From contig JBOZIK010000001.1 in assembly GCA_051453625.1 (NCBI GenBank), positions 130,035,627 through 130,095,045 on the forward strand: a DNA stretch of 59,419 bases, in the 5' to 3' direction. The notes beneath the pieces were generated by a model that had not been told where the DNA came from, did not search any database, and worked only from the letters and a program-made list of their open reading frames with translations. The DNA is from Welwitschia mirabilis. Lineage: Eukaryota > Gnetophyta > Gnetopsida > Welwitschiales. How positions within the stretch are numbered: the stretch's first letter is position 1; the number at the start of each line of letters is the position of its first letter. Both the position numbers and the translations under genes were made by a program. Of the stretch, positions 54,767 through 59,419 are shown in pieces.

Positions 54767-55700
54767 ACTTTAGAATTTAAATTTATCTCATGAGTTTTCA
54801 AACCTCTTCCTAGAATTCATTATTTTTTCAATGTCAAATTGTAGATTCTAGATCTTGTCATATAGCTTCATGCTAGTTTGAGTATAGGAATCATAACCAA
54901 CCTAAGGGTAACTTTATGATGATTAGAGTTGGGAGGAATGCAATGAATACTTCATGTTTACAATGTACATTCATGGATTTAATCAAGATCCTCTTCATAA
55001 TTAGGATGAATAAGATGCATGAGAAGCCATTAATAGCAAGCTTAGAGAGATAATGCAAAAATCAATGGTAACTCTACATAAAAATTGGTTTACTGAAGTA
55101 AATCAAGCTATACAAATTATTATACTTTGTGGGATACTTTCTATGCAAAAAATGATCTTAAGTTGATTAATCTTGTTATGAGCATAAACATTCTTTATTA
55201 TGATCACAGATGACAAATATTAAGGTGAAGGTTGCTAATATAAAATAAAAGAATCAAGTATTCATTTATTACATCAGGTTAATCCATTATTGTTTAAAGG
55301 ATTCATTTCTTTGTAGCTACATTCTATCTCTTCATGGAAGTAAGTAGCTATATAATATGAACTTTGATATGATTAATAAGGATCTTATTACTATAGAAGC
55401 ATGATATAACTTCATAGGCTCTTCGTCCTCTGATGTAGCATTCAAAGTTTCTCATTCTTATGGCCCTTCTTATCAACATAATTAGTCTTTCTGCAACTTC
55501 CATCTATAAAGGGAGTTTCATTATGATAAGGGTAAGGCTTCATAAAAATAGTAAAATAAAAATCCTAATCAAACTCAACAAAATAAAAAGTAAATTTAGC
55601 ATACTACCAATCTAAGAAAAAAGAAATATTAGTTGTCATGATGTGGAAGAAAAGGTCATACCACAAACTTTTATAAGATACCTTGGGATAAAATAAGATC
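54767..55700 (+). pseudogene. TE-C gag, 3' part
   Basis: Plus-strand frames full of stops. The best-supported part is the zinc-knuckle end near 55,636-55,680, CGRKGHTTNFYKIPWDK, which matches the Copia pattern CxxCGRxGHTxxxCxKLxG with the last Cys replaced by Tyr. Upstream, INKDLITIEA near 55,370 and a Ser-rich stretch near 55,420 may belong to gag. Then TPKVNAVTKGSESLDSIENF leads towards the protease. The start of gag is not identified and may lie left of Sire-A or be deleted. Confidence 0.5.
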
Positions 55701-56200
55701 TACACCTAAGGTAAATGCAGTTACTAAAGGATCAGAATCTCTTGATTCTATTGAAAATTTTGAGTTAAATGTAGTTTTGAACAACTCTAACTTTCTGATA
55801 TGAGTGAGCAAATACCTCATCATGAGAAATGAATTCTTAACATACGTACAACTAGTCACATAACTTATTGGCATGATTATTTCAATGACTATTAAAGTGT
55901 AAAGGTAGGTTTATTTAGTAGACAAAACTCTAGTTCTATTGGAATTCTATGATTCACTTATGCTTATCTTGACATCCCTCTTTCCATAAACTCTTTCTAT
56001 GTTTTGTATGTTTCTTTGCTGAGGTTGCATCTTCTATTGCTTTTCACTTTAGTGTGAAAAGATCACTTAATTTCTGTGGTGAAGAACTGAGTGGATATTT
56101 ATGATAGTAATCAATAACTAGTTATGAAAGGTTACATATATGGAAAGCTCATTTATCTTCATGGTTATATCATAATATAGCGAATTACCTACACATTTTT
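55701..56200 (+). other. TE-C protease region, not resolved
   Basis: By position this should encode protease. I cannot find a convincing DSG or HMT block; only scattered short frames. Confidence 0.3.
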
Positions 56201-56443
56201 CCAAGATGAGATCTCTTCCTAGCTACTATGAAATACTCAACCAAGACATCCTACTTCTTACATGATGAATGCAATACATGAGAATGGATATCGACTTTTT
56301 TTGTCCATTCCATGGGATTTTTCTTAGTATAAAGCATGTATTATGGATAAAGCAAATTGGATAACAAATTACATTAAGTGGTATACTGATCAAAAGCTTC
56401 TACTTATTCATAGTGATCTATACGAATCTATGCTAGTTTTCAC

Positions 56444-56543
56444 NNNNNNNNNNNNNNNNNNNNNNNNNNNNNNNNNNNNNNNNNNNNNNNNNNNNNNNNN
56501 NNNNNNNNNNNNNNNNNNNNNNNNNNNNNNNNNNNNNNNNNNN
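56444..56543. other. Assembly gap, 100 N, flanked by identical 26-mer
   Basis: Both sides carry the same 26 bases, starting CTATACGAATCTATGC and ending TTTTCAC (56,418-56,443 and 56,544-56,569). In the integrase reading the duplication repeats eight residues, which the family does not have. So the two contig ends very probably overlap and there is no real gap. Confidence 0.9.
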
Positions 56544-56771
56544 CTATACGAATCTATGCTAGTTTTCACTCTCCATAGCTTTCACTATTTTATATCTTTT
56601 ATTGATGACTATTCCCAAATGACTTAGGTGTATTTCATTAAATTTAAATCTTAAACTTTGAAAATTTTCAAAAATTTCAAAACTAAAGTGGACAAGCAAA
56701 CTAAATATTAGATTAAAAGCTTCCACTTAGATAATGGTGGCAAGTACACATATGTAAATTTCAAGAATTTT

Positions 56772-56871
56772 NNNNNNNNNNNNNNNNNNNNNNNNNNNNN
56801 NNNNNNNNNNNNNNNNNNNNNNNNNNNNNNNNNNNNNNNNNNNNNNNNNNNNNNNNNNNNNNNNNNNNNNN
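56772..56871. other. Assembly gap, 100 N
   Basis: Placeholder-length gap inside the TE-C integrase; no duplicated flank seen. The segment missing should include the catalytic Glu block. Confidence 1.
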
Positions 56872-57330
56872 TTCTCACTTTTGAAGGGATTATACATTTA
56901 AAAATCTACCCTAGAATACTTTAATAAAATAGCATTGCTAAATAATTTAATCATACTATGGATGTGGCTTATTCAATAATGTATTTCAGTGGTTATAAGA
57001 TCTATCTTTGAGGTGAAGTAGTGAATATAGTTATGCATCTTAACAACTGCATTAGTTGATATACTAAAAAAGGAGTATCTCTAGATGAAAAGTGATATGG
57101 ATCTAAACTAAATTTGAATCATTTTAATATTTTTAATTGCAAGCAGTATGTCGATATTTCATGTGAACATTGTGATAAATTTGGATTACATGCTCACATT
57201 GACATTTTTTGGGATATCCAACCAACTAAAAGGGCTATTGAGTTTATCTTCTAGAGCATCATATGATCATTATTTCTCATGATATCATCTTTTTAGAGAC
57301 TTTGAATAATGATTCTCAGCTTAGTCCTTT

Positions 57331-57800
57331 AAAGCTTTATCTTTTCTTTAACCCAGTAACCATACTGGATGCTCAATGTCCCACGGTTTAGGGGGAAAAT
57401 ATGACCACCAATGATTCTTTAATTCCTACTATTAATACAAATTCTTTTCAACCTATAGGAATTAAGTAATTTTTTGCTTCTAGTACACATAATCATGGTT
57501 CTAGTACTAATTCATCTAGTTCTTCAACTAAAGAATCTAATACTATTTAGAAATGACATTAATGTACTTCATTATAATCTACTCTCTAAGATGTTCATGA
57601 TGATCAGAAGGACTCACGTGTAACTCATGATGATAATAATGATGAGTTTCACTTAATATTTGATGAAAAACCAAGTTCTTTAAAAGTCTTCATGCTACAC
57701 AATTAGTAGGTCTAATTCATAAAATAAGAATGGTATATACTTATAGAAATGGTACATGGAAATTGATCTATAAAATTAAGGAACTTATATAGTATGAAGT
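57331..57800 (+). pseudogene. TE-C linker and beginning of RT
   Basis: A Ser/Thr/Asn-rich linker near 57,470-57,550 (SSTNSSSSSTKESNT) leads to YRNGTWKLIYKIKEL near 57,741-57,785, the conserved entry to Copia RT (family LxxNxTWxLVxLPxG). Beyond this the RT palm, active site and RNase H are absent, so the element has lost about 2 kb here. Confidence 0.55.
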
Positions 57801-57994
57801 TATTACACTAATGCACCATTTGACTGCAAAACCAATAAATGATACTTAGACAAAGATATTTAGTTAAGAAAAGTTTTAGCACTTTTAATCCAAGATTTAA
57901 TTGATAATGAGTTGATTTAAACTCATTCTTTCCTATACATTATGGATTTCATTTGATTTTTGAGTCTTTAATCAAAGTCTCTCTTAATCCTACC

Positions 57995-58107
57995 AGTACA
58001 GAATGTGTAGTACAATTATGACCTAGTACTATAATATGTGTCGTACAGGTTTTAGCCTAGAGTTATGGAATGTGTAGTGCACATAATAAGCCCTATGTAC
58101 TATGGGA
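57995..58107 (+). repeat. Minisatellite, about 35-bp units, before TE-C PPT
   Basis: Three to four degenerate units: AGTACAGAATGTGTAGTACA, AGTACTATAATATGTGTCGT and GTTATGGAATGTGTAGTGCA, with starts about 30-36 bp apart and ends resembling ...AGCCTAG or ...AGCCCTATGTAC. They lie in the 3' non-coding part of TE-C. Confidence 0.6.
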
Positions 58108-58250
58108 TTTGTAATAGTAGATTGACTACTTCTTTAACAAAGTAGTTTCCTCACATGATAACTCCTTTAAGGAGGCTTTATTATAGGCCATATTTCCAAG
58201 GTTTTCCCTATGCACTTTAGTTTTTCCTTGGAAGAGAGCATATTTCCACA

Positions 58251-58264
58251 TTAAGGAGGAGAAT
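58251..58264 (+). other. TE-C polypurine tract
   Basis: TTAAGGAGGAGAAT directly before the TGCTAAGG of the 3' LTR. Confidence 0.75.
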
Positions 58265-58449
58265 TGCTAAGGTTTATATGCATACTATGGTCCTCCACCT
58301 AGGGATACATGAAAACCCCAGTGAAACCCTAATGTTGTGCTTACTTTATAAGTAAGTTCTTCACTAAATAAGAATAGTAAAATATTTCAGAGCAATAAAA
58401 TTTAAATTCAGGAAATATTTCTCATGTTTTTTTACTCCTATATTTTCCA
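58265..58449 (+). repeat. TE-C 3' LTR, 185 bp
   Basis: TGCTAAGGTTTATATGC at the start, TATTTTCCA at the end; partner of 32,413-32,598. It is followed by ATAAT, matching ATTAT before the 5' LTR with one difference. Confidence 0.85.
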
Positions 58450-58840
58450 ATAATCATGTATGATGTGTCACACTAGCTTTATGTAATTTCTATTATAGTG
58501 GTTGCTCATCAAAACCATCATTAAACATCATTATAATATAATGAAATATACCAGTGCTTATAAGAATATACTATCATTAAATACACTAACATTTTTTAAT
58601 AAAGTAACATAATTATAGTTTTCATATAGAACCATTATTAAATAAATATATGTAAATAAGTTTCAATGGGATTTATATTATGAATCATTGTGAATTATAT
58701 TAAAGAGTAAAATAATGATTATTAATAAATACAAAAGCTATTGCATTTACATTCCAAAAGGATAGTTTTATTTAATTTTCTTAGATATTTACCATTAAAA
58801 ATATACTTTCTTGTAGTGCTATGAAGTTAAAAGAGTTATC
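58450..58840. repeat. Continuation of the target tandem repeat, then AT-rich
   Basis: The first 50 bases (ATAATCATGTATGATGTG, then CACACTAGC) continue the repeat unit broken at 32,412. They match the unit near 32,040 (GATAATCATGTGCCACATC) in order and spacing. Beyond about 58,520 the similarity is lost and the DNA is AT-rich without motif. Confidence 0.5.
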
Positions 58841-59419
58841 TAATCACTTATTATAGAGAAGATACCTTTTAAAAAGCAACTGAAAAAAAACCAAACCTCC
58901 TTTTTTCTTTGTAAGATAACAAGCTATCAATGAAACTCTTTNNNNNNNNNNNNNNNNNNNNNNNNNNNNNNNNNNNNNNNNNNNNNNNNNNNNNNNNNNN
59001 NNNNNNNNNNNNNNNNNNNNNNNNNNNNNNNNNNNNNNNNNTAATTATCATAAATATGATTAGCATAATGATCATCTAGGAGTTGGGATTATAGTTAACC
59101 TTATGAATACTTTAGAGCTATCACAAATATAATCAACTTCTAGGATTATTAATATCCTCAGATTATGGATAGTGTAATTTTTATAATTATTAGAATTAAC
59201 ATAAATGTAATTTGGTATACATTTAGAGAGTAAAAAAAATTATAGGTATAATTGAATTTATGAATATTAGAAGATATGATTAAATTCATACTTATATAGG
59301 ACTTAAAGTTATCTTGGAACCTAGTATTATCAAAGATATAATTAATTTTACTCATGGTTTAAGATTATTAGAAATATAACCAAGTTTATAACTATTAGGA
59401 ATTAAGGCTGTTATCATTA
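58841..59419. repeat. Degenerate short repeats at right edge, with gap
   Basis: No gene. It contains a 100-N gap (58,942-59,041). To its right the phrase TATNANAAATATAATYAANTT recurs loosely: TATCACAAATATAATCAAC, TATTAGAAGATATGATTAAA, TATCAAAGATATAATTAAT and TATTAGAAATATAACCAAG. These look like degenerate units of a short satellite, but AT-richness makes the unit hard to fix. Confidence 0.4.

Larger units (their letters stand above)
56201..57330 (+). pseudogene. TE-C integrase
   Basis: CIMDKANWIT near 56,337-56,366 (family CxxGKxxxxPF), then LLLIHSDLYESMLVF with the first catalytic Asp (56,400-56,443). After a 100-N gap the same LYESMLVF is repeated, followed by FISFIDDYSQMT at 56,592-56,627 and YFIKFKS. 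LDNGGKYTYVNFKNF near 56,724-56,771 has the second Asp (family SDNGGEYxSxxFxxF). After a second gap come WL/YFSG-type sequence, LNHFNIFNCKQYVDIS at 57,115-57,165 (family LRVFGCxAYVxIP) and TKRAIEFIF. Stops in every section. Confidence 0.75.
32413..58449 (+). mobile_element. TE-C: Copia element with short LTRs, host of the nest
   Basis: Two 185-bp direct repeats, each beginning TGCTAAG, lie 26 kb apart. The left one is followed by an initiator-Met type PBS, the right one is preceded by a purine tract. Flanks are ATTAT on the left and ATAAT on the right, a TSD with one mismatch. Plus-strand gag zinc knuckle, integrase and the beginning of RT sit at 55.6-57.8 kb. The middle is filled by Sire-A with Sire-B inside it. 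Without the nest TE-C is about 6.8 kb. Most of RT and all of RNase H are missing, so it is a deletion derivative. Confidence 0.8.

Noticed and set aside
54767-54771. CTTTA/CTTTT as TSD of Sire-A
   Set aside because: It needs the LTR end shifted by one base relative to the best PBS spacing and still has one mismatch. Left unresolved.
1-59419. Host genes, tRNA, rRNA, or a bacterial-type operon
   Set aside because: No sustained frame with a host domain, no tRNA-like cloverleaf and no rRNA-like conserved block was recognised while reading either strand. Composition and content fit plant intergenic repeats only.

Overview
The window looks like intergenic chromosome from a flowering plant with a large, retrotransposon-rich, AT-rich genome. 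I found no host protein-coding gene, rRNA, tRNA or CRISPR array that I could support. Almost every recognisable stretch is a decayed LTR retrotransposon, identified by reading broken frames for family motifs and by finding LTR pairs, primer-binding sites (PBS), polypurine tracts (PPT) and target-site duplications (TSD). CpG is nearly absent, and many in-frame stops are TAG where a glutamine codon would be expected. That is what long-term cytosine methylation and deamination produce. I cannot name the species.

Left part (1-31.8 kb). At 1.6-4.3 kb there is a decayed ORF with a 168-bp in-frame duplication, followed by a PPT-like tract and a probable LTR. From 8.7 to 22.7 kb lies a minus-strand Ty3/Gypsy element of the Athila/Tat type: gag, protease, RT, RNase H and integrase, read from high to low coordinates. 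Its RT is split by a plus-strand relative at 11,236-19,940, flanked by a CTACT TSD. That insert carries only gag and protease, and it has three LTR copies (A-B-C), as if two elements shared a middle LTR; most of the first copy is missing at a 57-N gap. At about 23.3-29.6 kb is a minus-strand Ty1/Copia element with LTRs of about 0.8 kb and broken PR, IN, RT and RNase H.

Right part (31.9-59.4 kb) is a three-level nest. A Copia element with short LTRs of about 185 bp (TE-C, 32,413-58,449) sits in a degenerate tandem repeat that resumes on its far side. Inside it is a Sirevirus-like Copia (Sire-A, 35,521-54,766) with 1.42-kb LTRs, gag, PR, IN, RT, RNase H and an extra envelope-like ORF. Inside the zinc knuckle of the Sire-A gag sits a second Sirevirus-like element on the minus strand (Sire-B, 37,950-46,135), with a perfect GAGGA TSD. 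Sire-B has lost IN, RT and RNase H but keeps gag, PR and a 345-codon envelope-like frame.

The most interesting signal is regulatory. The U3 of each Sirevirus-like LTR carries its own array of short CpG-centred palindromes. In Sire-A it is AGACGTCT, now mostly AGACATCT or AGATGTCT, in doublets exactly 18 bp apart. In Sire-B it is GGTCGACC at about 20-bp spacing. In both elements the same family-specific motif recurs inside the element, upstream of a TATA box and the start codon of the envelope-like ORF. This suggests that the third ORF has its own promoter built from the same modules as the LTR. A possible third case, with the palindrome TCATCCGGATGA, lies at the left end of the window.

Several N gaps distort the structure. 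Two are flanked by duplicated sequence and may be assembly joins.
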